A DNA stretch of 64,000 nt from contig CM055113.1 in the NCBI GenBank assembly GCA_029204225.1, forward strand, positions 33,257,011 through 33,321,010, written 5' to 3'. Below are positions 1-10,590 of this stretch, one piece after another. A program made the translations under genes and the position numbers. This DNA comes from Diphasiastrum complanatum. Taxonomy: Eukaryota > Streptophyta > Lycopodiopsida > Lycopodiales > Lycopodiaceae. A model generated the notes under the pieces. That model did no database searches and was not told the origin of the DNA. It saw nothing but the letters and a program-made list of their open reading frames with translations. Position 1 is the first letter of the stretch; each line of letters opens with the position of its first letter.

Positions 1-310
1 GAGGCTTGTAGCCTCTCAAAGGCTCATACATTCAAATGTGGATAGCTTCTCACAAGCATCCAATGGAGGTGCAAAGTATTATGTATATTTTATAGATGAT
101 CATTCATGATATGCTTGGATTCATGGTTTTTCTACAAAAAGTTTGGTGTTTAATTCATTTGTAAAATTCAGAACTCTAGTATAAAATCAACTTAATACCA
201 AGAGTAAGGTATTAAAAAGTGATAATGGAGGAGAGTATAGCTCCAATAGAATGATACAGTTTTGTAATTCTAATGGCATAAAGAGGGAGTTATCTTGTCC
301 TTATACCCCT
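1..310 (+). pseudogene. Copia integrase core fragment
   Basis: The plus strand translates as a Ty1/Copia integrase core. It contains YFIDDHS with the first catalytic Asp (about 80-110), then KSDNGGEY with the second Asp (about 215-240), and FCNSNGIKRELSCPYTP just before position 310. Two in-frame stops are visible. One is a TGA in DDHS-stop-YAW where family members usually have Arg, which fits CGA to TGA decay. The reading frame ends abruptly at 310, where a CACTA terminus begins, so this Copia copy was split by the later insertion. The continuation of this integrase was not found in the window. It is non-functional. Confidence 0.88.
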
Positions 311-323
311 CACTACAAGAAAA
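311..323 (+). repeat. CACTA (En/Spm) terminal inverted repeat
   Basis: The sequence CACTACAAGAAAA matches the terminus typical of plant CACTA transposons. It sits directly at the point where the Copia integrase reading frame breaks. The expected target duplication is 3 bp and the flank here is CCT. I did not find the opposite terminus (TTTTCTTGTAGTG) nearby, so the right end is lost or too diverged. Confidence 0.82.
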
Positions 324-945
324 GGTGGCAAAAATTGCGGGAAAAAATGGCAAGAATTGCGGAAATTTCCGCAATTTTTGTCATTTTTTGCCAAAAAAAT
401 TGCGGAAACGGTTTCCGCAATTTTTTTGGCAAATCCGCAATTTTGGTCCCGCAATTTTTTTGGCTAATTTTTCGTAATTTTTATGGCTAAATTAACAATA
501 AAAAAAATTGCGGAAACCCACCCGCAATTTTTTGGCATAATAATTGCGGACTTATTTCCACAATTTGTTTCCGCAATTTGTTTGGCTGATATTTTTTGCC
601 CGATTTTTTGGGCAAAAATTGTCAAAAAAAAATTGCGGAAATTCATTTCCGCAAATTGTTGTGGCAAAAATTGCGGATATTTTTCCGCAATTTTTTGTGC
701 AAAAATCGCGAAAAAAATTACGAAAATTCATTTTCGTAATTTTTTTCAAAATAGTGTCAAAAATTTGCGAAAAATAAATTCGCAATAGAATATAAATTGC
801 GAATTTATTTTTCGCAATTTTTATACACTTTTGAAAAAAAAATTGCGGAAATGACTTTTCACAATTGTTTCGACAATTTTTGCCAAAAAAAATTGCGAAT
901 AAGTACCTGCAATTTGTTGGCTAAAATTGCAAAAAATATCACCGA
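324..945. repeat. CACTA subterminal repeat region (TTGCGG / CCGCAA)
   Basis: About fifteen copies of a short motif built on TTGCGGAAA and its complement TTTCCGCAA occur in both orientations, plus more degenerate TTGCGAA and TTCGCAA copies. Clustered short motifs in both orientations just inside the terminus are the standard layout of CACTA subterminal regions, where in En/Spm the TNPA-type protein binds. ORFs predicted across this stretch are artefacts of the repeat. The block ends near two telomere-like CCCTAAA units at about 943-958. Confidence 0.82.
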
Positions 946-1496
946 CCCTAAACCCTAAACCTCGATAGCAAGTTCTTTACCTCAGATAATGGCTAAGCTA
1001 AACATGACTGTCGTGGCGTCGGATCCTTCTCTATAGTTGCACACTACATGACATACGAAAAAGATTATGAAATTGTAAAAAAACTTATTTCTATCTCTCT
1101 AATGAGGTCCATACTTTTTATAAGGCTTTCACAATTTAGAGTATGACATCCCATGCATTGTCTTATGTCTCAAAGTACATGTGCAATAATTAGACTCTTA
1201 GAAAAAAGTGAGGTTAAATCTCTTTAACTGTAAATAACAGCTGAGCTGAACCCAACTGTTGTAGCATTGGATCCTCCTCTACATCAACATGATTCATGAT
1301 CAAAACTGAAATAAGGAATATATCTCATTCTCTCTCTCTTTCTCATTCTCTCTTTCTCTCTCTTTGTCTCTCTCCCTCTCCCTCTCTTTATGTAAATAGC
1401 TAGGACCGTACCAAGTTTCAAAAGAAAGAGATGGAGAGAGAGAAAGAAGAAATGAGAAAGCGAACTAACCTGGGATAAACTTTTCATCATTTTCAT
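946..1496. other. CACTA interior, no gene recognised
   Basis: I see no convincing coding sequence. Two related segments (about 984-1045 and 1227-1300) share a GCT-AAGCT / GCTGAGCTGAAC and GGATCCTTCTCTA / GGATCCTCCTCTA pattern, suggesting an old internal duplication. A CT-rich low-complexity stretch lies at about 1320-1390. Confidence 0.5.
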
Positions 1497-2469
1497 CTAT
1501 ATTTGTACAGTCTTTCGGAGTTCTTCCATTTCTTCACTTTGTCTCTCTATCTCCTTCCTCATTTCATCTACTTGGGAAGAATACTGCATCTCTTTTCTAT
1601 AGACACTTAGGCCTCTTACTCTCTTTCGTCCCCGACTATTTTCTTCTAAAATCTTCATTACTTTGTCATCGGGGTTTGTTCCTAACATATAATTAATTAA
1701 AATCTTTGTTCTACACAAAAAAAAAAACATAGCTAATCAAATTTACATGCAAAATCATACATATGTTCATCATTACATTTTATAAAATTAAATGTATTTA
1801 AACCATAATTTCAAAAAATATATGTTATTATATCTCATGCTGGGTGTTACCTTCAAAGTCTCAGCCACATGTCAGGATCCAACTCGTCTGCTTTTAGTTT
1901 GCCAAAACCTTTACTAGTATGAGCATCCACATAGATCTCGGCAACAGTTGGAGCCCTATTATTTTCTTGTGCCTAAAATTTGGCACTCAACAATAGACAA
2001 AAATAAATGACATCATGAAAAAAGAGGTTTCGCATATCGGAGTATACAAATGCAAGTTTTGTTGTATACACACATACCAGTCTCATATTGATGCCCACAT
2101 ATCTAGCTCGACCAGCATTCGACATCTTTTGTTGTTTTGATCTGCTGATTTCATTTTTGTTGACTCAATTTCTAAGCAAATTATTGTACACACATCAAGC
2201 AAATGAATAATAAGTTAGTAGTAAGATAAATAAATCATGCACTAACTAGAGATGACCAAGCATTCAAGTCAAATTTTGGTTTCAAAATACATAGATAAAA
2301 CAAAAAAGTGGAATACAATTTGAAAAGTTTTGCTTTTTAAGTATTGACGTAGAAGCTGCCATCTCTCCTTTTCCATCCACTCAGGACATTTTGGCGTTAA
2401 ATTTTCTGCCTCTACTTTATCAATGTCATTCTTGAGTCTTTGACTCAATGAACGAAAACTGGATGACAA
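1497..2469 (-). pseudogene. En/Spm-type accessory transposase gene (Transposase_24-like), exon remnants
   Basis: Read 5' to 3' on the minus strand, four coding blocks follow the usual order of plant Ptta/En/Spm (Transposase_24-like) proteins. Block 1 (2469-2320) has LKNDIDKVEAENL and CPEWMEKERWQLL. Block 2 (about 2160-2070) has NEISRSKQQKMSNAGRARY. Block 3 (about 1985-1865) has APTVAEIYVDAHTSKGFG. Block 4 (about 1695-1500) has NSRGRKRVRGLSVYRKEM followed by a Glu/Lys-rich coiled coil. Introns separate the blocks. No TNP2-type catalytic protein is present here. The gene lies inside the CACTA element that starts at 311 and probably encodes the subterminal-repeat-binding partner. It appears incomplete at its 5' end. 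Confidence 0.68.
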
Positions 2470-2554
2470 TTTGTCCTTGAAGTACTGTGATGAAAACTAG
2501 AAATCATATTCTGCCTGTGATATGAAATAAGTCTTTACTTTCTTACTCTATTCG

Positions 2555-3011
2555 CTACGTTTCTCTCTGTCTCTTACAGATCTCTGTATTCACATATTTC
2601 TCTTTCGTTATGATCCAGAGAGGATCGTTTATACCTCCACTATGTGGAGTTTACAAGATAGCTAAACGTCGAATCATATGACTAGTTAACGCTAATCAAC
2701 TAATTAGTTAGTCTCCGCCGTTGCTACTCGTTTCAGGTGGGCGTGAGGCCAGTTGAGCTGCCAGCTGGCAGCGCGAAAGATTTTTCTTCGTTTGATTCGT
2801 AATCTCTCATTTGCTTTCGTTCTTTTTGTTTCTTTTTGTACTTTTCGTTTTGCATCCCTTTTGCGGTTTGTGGTCCTTGAGGTGTGTTTGCGATTCGCAA
2901 ATCGTTTGTGCTTTGAGTCAAAGACACGTTGACTATCACGAATTATTCTCGTTCGACCTTCGTGTCTTGTTCGTGCTGCGACAAAGTTGCAGGAGCTCAC
3001 CATTTCTGACA
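2555..3011 (+). repeat. Gypsy-type LTR, copy 1 (left)
   Basis: This block is repeated, diverged, at about 5286-5622. Shared landmarks are ACGTTTCTCTCTGTCTC near the left, TTTCAG(G/C)TGGGCGTG, GATTCGCAAATCGTTTG, TTCGACCTTCG and the end AGTTCACCATTTCTGACA. It directly precedes gag-like coding sequence, as a 5' LTR should. The exact left boundary (TG) is uncertain and may extend to about 2487. ORFs drawn across it are not supported. Confidence 0.7.
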
Positions 3012-5285
3012 AAAATATGGCAGGCAATTATCCACTCTGGATCTCCTCGATCTTGAGAAATTCGTCAACGTATCGATCGAGATAATCCACGAACCCGTTG
3101 ACATAGATCCACCCCCAATGGACAATCCTAGATCATTCGTATCCCATGCAGTCCGAAACTTCCCCAAGATCGACCTTTCGAGGTTTGATGCCAAGAGAGA
3201 TCCATGACGATTTCTTCATAACTACACTCAAGCGTGTAGGGCCTATGGAGATGACAGCCCGCAAGAGCTGTTAAGATATTTCAATCTACGCCTAACCAAT
3301 ACAACAAAAGATTGGTATTTCAATCTTGAGAAAAATGAATGAGATGATTGGAACATCTTACATGCAAAATACATCATAGGATTCAAAACTACCCGATTTC
3401 TCTCAGACTCATTCTTGCAATTAGGAAAAATCTGTATGGATAAAAAAAACGAGTCCCTACGCAACTATATTAAAAGATTCAAGAGATTGTGCGGTGGATG
3501 TGATCCTGATAGTGTCCTAGACCATAGCGTCCTAACATGGTTCATGGCAAGACTACCCAAGGGAATCAAGCAGCAAATGAAACAAAGAGACAAATACATG
3601 TCTTTTCAAGCAGCTTGCCATTAAGAGAGTCGACGAGAGTGAAAGCACTAGTTCAGACTCTGATAATTACGACCAAGAACAAAGATGCAGAAAGGAATGA
3701 AGGGCCAAACGTAAGGATAATGTACATGATAATGCTTTCGCCTCCACAACTAATAGCACTGATACCATTATATCCGCCATAGAAAGATTGCACACGTAGA
3801 GCAATGAGCAAATCAAAAAGCTCACCACTGACCTTACTGCGGTTGTGGATCAGCAGCTGAAGGGCTTGCAACCAAGACCTACCTTTACCTATCCAAGGAG
3901 AGAATCTACCTGGTGCCCACAGTGCTCTTGCAACCATACCGGAAATGAGTGCCCGCAGTTAGAGCAGCCCGCACGATAATGCCATATCTGTAATATAAGC
4001 AATCACGATACTAGATACTGTTGATACAATCTTAAAGACCAAGCATCTCGTCGACCAGCACCAAATCTCATCCCATTGGCACAATGACAATGTGCCTTGC
4101 CCCAACCGCCACCTAGATTGGCATTACCACCCATTCTCCCCATAACCCAAGGCTTAGTAGTGCAAAATCCACAACCAACTGCTCAGCAGGTAAACACACT
4201 GAAGAACCCTCCTACCACGAGGAGGAAGCACCGCATTCAGTCCCAGTGCATTTCATAGATGGAGACTTAATATTGATCTATGCCAACCAACTTAGAGTTA
4301 CGGGATTTAGAGCTCCCATTAAGTGTTATGGATGTGGAGAAAACCATAGGATTGCCGAGTGCCCTAACAAGCCACAAGGCGATTTTGTACCACTATGTCC
4401 CGATTGTAGGTACGGACACCCATACCTTACGTGTCCAATGAGAAAATAAAAACAAGGAGATGTCTCTGCCCCGCTGCACCTAATGAGTGTGGTAGGAGAA
4501 CCCAAGGCATCTAAGATGTCAGTATTCATCCATACTAGAGCCTTGAAATGAAGGAGAAAGAACCAACCAAATTTGCCACTAACGATCCTGCTAGTGAATC
4601 ATCCAATCTCTATACGTAGGTGAATACCCTAATCTCACAGTTGAGCAAGATAATTTTAGATGAATGAAAGAATGGGTGAAAGAAGCTCAAGCCCTAGACC
4701 AAGCCAGAGAGGCAACCCGAGAGCACAACCAACGTCCCGAAGGAGAGAACGATCAATGGCCAACCGCTTTCCCTCACTCCCTAGTGAATCTGAGATTACT
4801 ACAGTTCATCCATGAAACCGAATAGAATGCACACGAGCATTTTGGTCTAGAAGTTCATTTCCATAAGAAGGAGGCAAAAAAGGACCATACCACTGTCCTA
4901 GTCGATCTATTGAGAAGTGACGTCAAAATCCTCTTAGGCACCCTGCTCAAAATGCATCCGACCCTCTAGAAAGGATTGAAATCTTATATAGATGGACCAG
5001 AGGGCAGTGAGAAACTTGAAGCTCACCCTACCAATCCAGTGCCAGATGTAGAAGTAGAGGGATCACAACCAGTCCACCAAGTAGGGGTAGGATGGGAGAA
5101 AGATGCCAAGCATGTAACCATCGGAATCACGCACCGAGGATTTCCATAAGAATCAACCATAGTCGATGGAGGGCCAAGAGTGAATATCATCTCCTCCAAG
5201 CTTTATCACGAATGGGGACTTACTCACATGGTAAGCACTCCTTTTAAGATTTGATTAGCTGACTAATCCAGTGTGAACCATTAGG
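3012..5285 (+). pseudogene. Gypsy retrotransposon gag-protease, decayed
   Basis: Downstream of the LTR, plus-strand frames give a Retrotrans_gag domain (about 3160-3630) with LLRYFNLRLTNTTKDWYFN and ESLRNYIKRFKRLCGG. Two zinc knuckles follow at 4320-4440 (CYGCGENHRIAEC and CPDCRYGHPYLTC). A retropepsin-like site TIVDGGPRVNII lies near 5158-5195, then FKI-LAD-SSVNH at the end. There are numerous in-frame stops. Several, such as KI-TGA-LAD-TAA-SSVNH-TAG, sit where CGA, CAA and CAG would restore the expected residue. The reading continues after the LTR-like block at 5286-5622. It is non-functional. Confidence 0.75.
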
Positions 5286-5622
5286 CGTACGTCTCTCTCT
5301 CTCTGTCTCAGTATTATAGAATTCTGATATTCAGATTCTATGTTATAGCTCATTTCAGCTGGGCGTGAAGCCTAAGACTCCAAGCCTGTTGAGTTGCTAG
5401 CTGGCAAAGCGAAAGATTCTCCTTTGTTTCTTTCGTATCTTTTTGTTTTGCGTCCTTTTGCGGTTGTTGCGGTCCTGGAGGTATATTTACGATTCATGAA
5501 TGATTCGCAAATCGTTTGTCCTTCAAGTCAAGGGATGTTGACTTTCGCGAATTGTTCTTCGTTCGACCTTCGCTTCGTGTTCGTGTTGCGGCAAAGTTGC
5601 AGAAGTTCACCATTTCTGACAC
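5286..5622 (+). repeat. Gypsy LTR-like block, copy 2, inside the pol reading frame
   Basis: This is a diverged copy of the 2555-3011 block, sharing its internal landmarks and its terminal TTCACCATTTCTGACA. It interrupts gypsy coding sequence: protease and linker text lies to the left and the downstream VLLGR region to the right. It is therefore either a nested solo LTR or the product of an internal rearrangement rather than a simple 3' LTR. It is shorter than copy 1 between the CT-rich segment and the GGGCGTG landmark. Confidence 0.6.
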
Positions 5623-5639
5623 AAGGAAGTGCACACCAA

Positions 5640-6093
5640 GGTAGCTTGAATCTGTTTTGTGCTAGATTTTGTAGTCTTGGACTTATCTAAATCTCCCCAA
5701 TCTTAAAGTGTCCTACTAGGTAGACGGTGGCCCAAAACATCACAAGCTCTTCACGACTGGGGACATAATCATATCATCCCTCGGAATCATGATTCTATAG
5801 TTAAGATTGATCCTGATACCTGGATCACAAAACCTACTGAAAAAAGGGCTATGGTTGCTAGCTCTGCTACTACTATCCATTCTAATGAGTCAAATGATGG
5901 ACGTCATTGGAGGAGAATTGTCATATGTGGCGATTCACAAACTGATGTAGTGAACTAGACCAAAGCCTTAGCTATGATTTATTGTCTTCAATTTGATGTA
6001 TCATATGTTGAACAACTGCCAAAGCGAAGGTCTACCATAGACGCATTCTCTGATGAAGACGATATCTCGATCAAGCGACTAACTGAAATCTAG
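5640..6093 (+). pseudogene. Gypsy pol continuation fragment
   Basis: The translation gives FVVLDLSKSPQS, a stop, SVLLGRRWPKTSQALHDWG, then NHDSIVKIDPDTW. This resembles the segment that follows the protease in plant Gypsy pol (LxxPVLLGRPWL...). An in-frame TAG lies at about 5959-5961 and the frame then stays open to a TAG at 6091-6093. The later half (IVICGDSQTD, then KALAMIYCLQF) is not recognised. No reverse transcriptase motif is present, so the element is truncated where the minus-strand Copia begins. Confidence 0.5.
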
Positions 6094-6119
6094 TGAAGGC
6101 CATCAAGACTCTGTTTCGT

Positions 6120-8790
6120 TTTTTATGAGAGCCTAGAGGCTATACCCCAAGAGCCACTGCAAGGAGTCTGCAGTGAGAAGAAGATAAAAGTTCTTCAGGT
6201 GTTCACCTTGGAGGAAGGTCGAGAATACGAGGATGAAGATTTCCTCTCTCGAATTGATTTGTGAGATTTCTTGATTATTTCTCATAATAATCAGATCATC
6301 AACATAAAGAGCAACCAAAGCAATCATATCATCAATCCATAAGACATAAATATTTGGATCGAAGTGTGTTCTCACCATCCCCTTTGAACAAAAGTAGGCA
6401 TCAATCCTACTATACCATGCATGTGGTGCCTTTTTGAGACCATAAAATGCTTTCAAGCGACACACTTTATGCTCTTGCCCTTTCATTACAAAGCCTTTGG
6501 ATTGTTCCATGAACACCTCTTCTTCCAACTCACCATTCTGGAAAAGCAAATTTCACATCCATCTGATGCAAAGGCCAACCAAAATGTGAAGTTAAAGCAA
6601 TAAGTAGACATGGAGTATTCCAGTTACATACTAGTGCAAAGGTCTCCTCATAGTTGATGCCTTTACTTTGTGCGTAACCCCTTGATCACCAATCTTGCCT
6701 TCTTCCTTGCTATACTTCCATCAAAATGGTACTTAGTCTTGTATACCCATTTGCAACCAATGGTTTCTTACCAAATGGTGATTCTATCAAGTCCCATGTG
6801 CTTTTCTTAGCAATTGACTCCATTGACCTAAATGTCATCATCCTTCACTTCATCATAAGTCGAAGGTTCTTTGCTTTGAATGATGCTAGATAAGAGAGCA
6901 TGATTTGCTTTATATCTATTAGGTTGTGTCTTCTCTCTCATTGATCTCCTTAGCTCTCCTTGGGTGGATGATTCAAGAAAGTTATCCATGTTGCGACTCT
7001 CCATCAATCTCTTAAACCATCTAGGGGGTTTGATTCCTGGAATGTATCCCATGGTACGTCTTTCTCCTTGCATTTGTCAACTGCAACTTCAATTCTCTTA
7101 GCACAAAATGGTTTATCCCTACCTCTCCAACCTGTCTTCCGAGGTTGAATAATGGTATCATGAGGTGCATCCATCTGTCCATCATCAGAAAATGTCAATA
7201 AATGGTCCATCATCAAGAGGAATTCTCACTGTACTATCTTGTCCATTTGATGTGTCCAACTTCTCAGCATCCTCATCTTTGTACATCTTAGATTCATAAA
7301 AGATAACATCACGGCTAACATGCATTTTGCTTCCAAGGATCAAAACATCTATAGCCCTTCACAAGATCATCATATTTTGAGAAGATGCACTTCACAACAT
7401 TTACACCAAGCTTACGTCTCTCTTCCTTAGAAATATATACAAAGGACTTACATTCAAAGATTTGTAAATGGTCCAGCGTTAGTTTATTCTTTGTGAACGT
7501 CTCTTCAGGTGTTATCGTCGGCACGACACTTCTATTTTGAAGATAGACTATAGTATTGCATGCTTCTGACCAATGGTCAAAATCTCTCTCAATGTTGCTT
7601 CCCATACACATAATTAGCAGATCATCTTCAAGTGGTCTTCCATCATAGTCAATCCCTTCACCATTTCCAGCTTTCTCATCAAACCAAGGCTTCCCAGGTC
7701 CAAATGACCAAGCCTTTTATGCCACAGTTTAATTTGCAATGGAATGGATGAGATAAGTCCATGTTGCCCCTTAACTGTAACATTCAACTTATACAATTTG
7801 GTCTTGGGCTCTCTTGTGCCATCTGCAATGACCTTAAACTTTTGGTTCATGTCCTTCACAAAGCAACAATCATGTGCAAACTCTACTTTCAACTTATGAT
7901 TAGTAATGACTCCAACTAAAAGTAGATTTTCTTCAAACTTGGCACATAAAGTACCTCCTTGATTGTTTTGCTTTTACCATCAGGAAACTAAATGAAAATT
8001 GTGCCTACCCCCTTGATCTTTCAGATTTCACCATTTGCTTGTCAAGTTGATGTTCCATTGTCTAGGTCCTTCAGGGTATTGAACTAGTCTTTGTTGCTCG
8101 GCATGTGCCTAGTGGCTCCCTAGACAATATACCAAGCTTGACCTTCCTGATTTGATTATAGTGTTGGTATGAAGATGCTAGAGTCTTCGACTTCACCATC
8201 GTCGACAATTTTGCCAGCTTGTTTTGGCCTTCCCTTGGCCGATTTTGCCAAGAATTTTCGGCATTCACTCTTTCAATGGCCCTTTTTGCCACAATAGAAG
8301 CACTTGCCTTTCTTCTTGGACTTGTTGCATGACCCTTCTTCCTCCTGCCCTTGGCAAACTACTATTTTTTTTTCTTCCCCTTGTCTTGCTTTTGGCGTGC
8401 CGCAAGTGCCTGATCATCAGTCTTTTGACAACAAGCTTTCACAATTTCTAGTCATTGCTCCTCCTACATCAAAATCCATGTGAGCTTGTCAAAAGTTGGT
8501 AATCTTTCTCTTGATGTTATCCCACTCACGAACATTTAATAAGGGTCAGCAATGCCACACAATGCAGTATGCACCAACTCGGCATCAGGTATGCACTCGC
8601 CTATGGAATGCAATTCGTCCCTTATTGTCTTTATTTTGGTCATAAGTTTGAAAGTGCTACCTTGATTCAAGTGTGTAAATGTGGGCTTCAACACTACAAA
8701 GCTATGATGTTTGGGTACAAACTTTTTGTAATAATAATTTTGAAAATGCACATCATCTTGGGCCCAATTATGCACTTGTTAGGAGTAAGT
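6120..8790 (-). pseudogene. Copia retrotransposon, gag to reverse transcriptase, decayed
   Basis: On the minus strand the Copia order is clear. Gag (UBN2-like) lies at 8775-8480. A zinc knuckle CFYCGKKGH-stop-KSEC lies at about 8335-8270; the stop is TGA where Trp is usual. GAG-pre-integrase is at 7892-7614, with LWHKRLGHLDLGSLGLM. The integrase C-terminal part is at 7611-7315 (VYLQNRSVVPTITPEETF). A linker is at 7216-6828. Reverse transcriptase is at 6549-6250, with FQNGELEEEVFMEQSKGF, VCRLKAFYGLKKAPHAWYSR and the active-site ALYVDDLI. RNase H is missing. Multiple frameshifts make this a dead copy. Confidence 0.85.
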
Positions 8791-8970
8791 TCTACGGTAT
8801 GCATTATAGCATATACTATGATGAGTACTTATGCTCATACTTTTTTGGAAATGTACATCATCTTGTGCCCATGTTTGCATTAGCTAGGAGTAACTTGTAT
8901 CATACTTTTTGGAAATGTACATTATATTGTGCCCGTGTATGCATTAGCTAGGAGTAACTTCTAAGGTATC
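8738..8970. repeat. Imperfect tandem repeat, three units
   Basis: Three spaced copies of a unit built on GGAAATGTACATCATCTTGT, then GCCC...GCATTAGCTAGGAGTAACTT, occur at about 8738-8795, 8846-8898 and 8908-8965. Spacing is uneven (about 108 and 62 bp). It lies just upstream of the minus-strand Copia gag, so it could belong to that element's leader or LTR. No function is inferred. Confidence 0.6.
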
Positions 8971-10469
8971 AAGTATTATCTCTACCATGACAAGTAGTTA
9001 TGTTCTTTTTTGTCTCTTGTATGTCTTCATACAAATGTTCACCTTGTTACAAAAGCCTAGGCCCCACATTTAAAGGCTTATAGTTTCACATGGAGTCGGG
9101 TGTAAGTCCAAAAGGCCCAAATACTCTACTTTGATTGGTGGAACCACTCCAAGAGGCTTTCCCCCCATTTCACAATGGGTGACAGTTACCCCTAGGTGGC
9201 ATTGAAAGGTGCCAACTTGGGGTAACTAATATACCAAGGGAATACCTTAGGCATCTTGGAGTATGAGGTGTAAGTGGTGGGCCCTTTCCCTATCCTCCAA
9301 TAAAAACATAAATACCTTATCTAGTTTGAATTCAAACATTAAATGCCTTGCCCTCCTTCACATGGAATGACGTGGAAGGACCTGGGCTTCCAAACTAAAC
9401 TGGGGGTTAAGTGCACATTTTTAAAGAGCCCTGGACTCTTTCATGTGAGCCACCCATAGCTTCACATGGGTATGACACTAAATGGGTATACGTGTATCTC
9501 TAGTGGATGTCTTACAACTTACTCTTAAGGTATTGTAGCATGAGGTGGTAGCTACTCTTTTGTATTAAGAAACCACCCTCTTAAAGGAACTCACTTGAAC
9601 ATGATTTGTTTTGGCCATCTTTTATATTACATAAGGGAAGGCTGTGGGGAACGGGAGCTCTACCGCTCTACCTTAGGCTGTTTTCACACAGAATGGTATG
9701 CAATAGCGATGCTGAGTCACACATATGTCCCATTTGTTCCCTTTTTTTCCGTCTTTCTTCATCCCCACTTCACACACAAATGTGCATAATGGGTCTCTTG
9801 GCTTGCATTTTAGGACCTTCTTAGCCCTTCATAACCTATTTTCCTTTCACAGAGATGCAATTCTATATTAGCCTTTCCAATTGAAAGTTTATTATTTCAA
9901 AAAACCTTGTAGCACTCTTCAGATTGAGTAAAATATTTAGTTTTGAAAGCTGTTTTGGATTTTCACCTTTTCACCCCAAAAGTATATACCAACCCTTCAA
10001 AACATAGGGTTGGTGGGCCTATGTTCTCTTTCCTCTATCCAATGTTCTCCCACCTAAAAATTCAAACCTCAAGCTCTCCCAAAAAATAGTGGTCCTACAA
10101 TAGTGGAGATACTAGGGGGTAGTGCCCGGTATCTTCACGTACCCCAAGTCAGCATTTTTTATGCCAAGTCGTCTACTACATGGGAACCTTTGTTGTCTTG
10201 TGTGAAATGGGGTAATGGCCTTCCGATCTTTTCTCTCCAATGAACATTGAGTTTATTGACAAATAGACATGCCTTAGGCCTGGGTGTGAAAACACCCTTA
10301 AAAGTAATAGGGCCTCGTTCATCGAGTGGATAGCCTAGGACTCTACTCTCAACCTATGCCCTCCTAGGTTGAAGCTCCCCTTTTGTTATGCCTTCTCCCT
10401 AATGCCAAGTGCTCAATTTCCCTTTGTATTTGAGTTGGACCTTAAATAGTAGAATAGTTTGTGCTCTGC
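8971..10469. other. Non-coding stretch, no gene seen
   Basis: I see no supported ORF, RNA gene or transposon domain. Short ORFs near 9595-9824 have no recognisable motif and are broken on the other frames. The sequence has the look of old LTR or intergenic DNA. Confidence 0.5.
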
Positions 10470-10491
10470 CCCTCCTCCTCCTCCTCCTCCT

Positions 10492-10588
<97 letters not shown>
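10470..10588. repeat. (CCT)n-(CT)n compound microsatellite
   Basis: About eight CCT units (10470-10494) lead directly into an uninterrupted CT run of about 93 bp (10496-10588). Translations as poly-Leu/Ser or Arg/Glu are artefacts of the repeat. Confidence 0.97.

Positions 10589-10590
<2 letters not shown>

Noticed and set aside
483..788. Overlapping ORFs of 67-101 codons on both strands
   Set aside because: They run through the TTGCGG/TTTCCGCAA subterminal repeats of a CACTA element; peptides of the CGN/RNFF type are repeat artefacts.
943..958. Telomere-like CCCTAAACCCTAAAC
   Set aside because: Only two units; too short to support an interstitial telomere or chromosome end.
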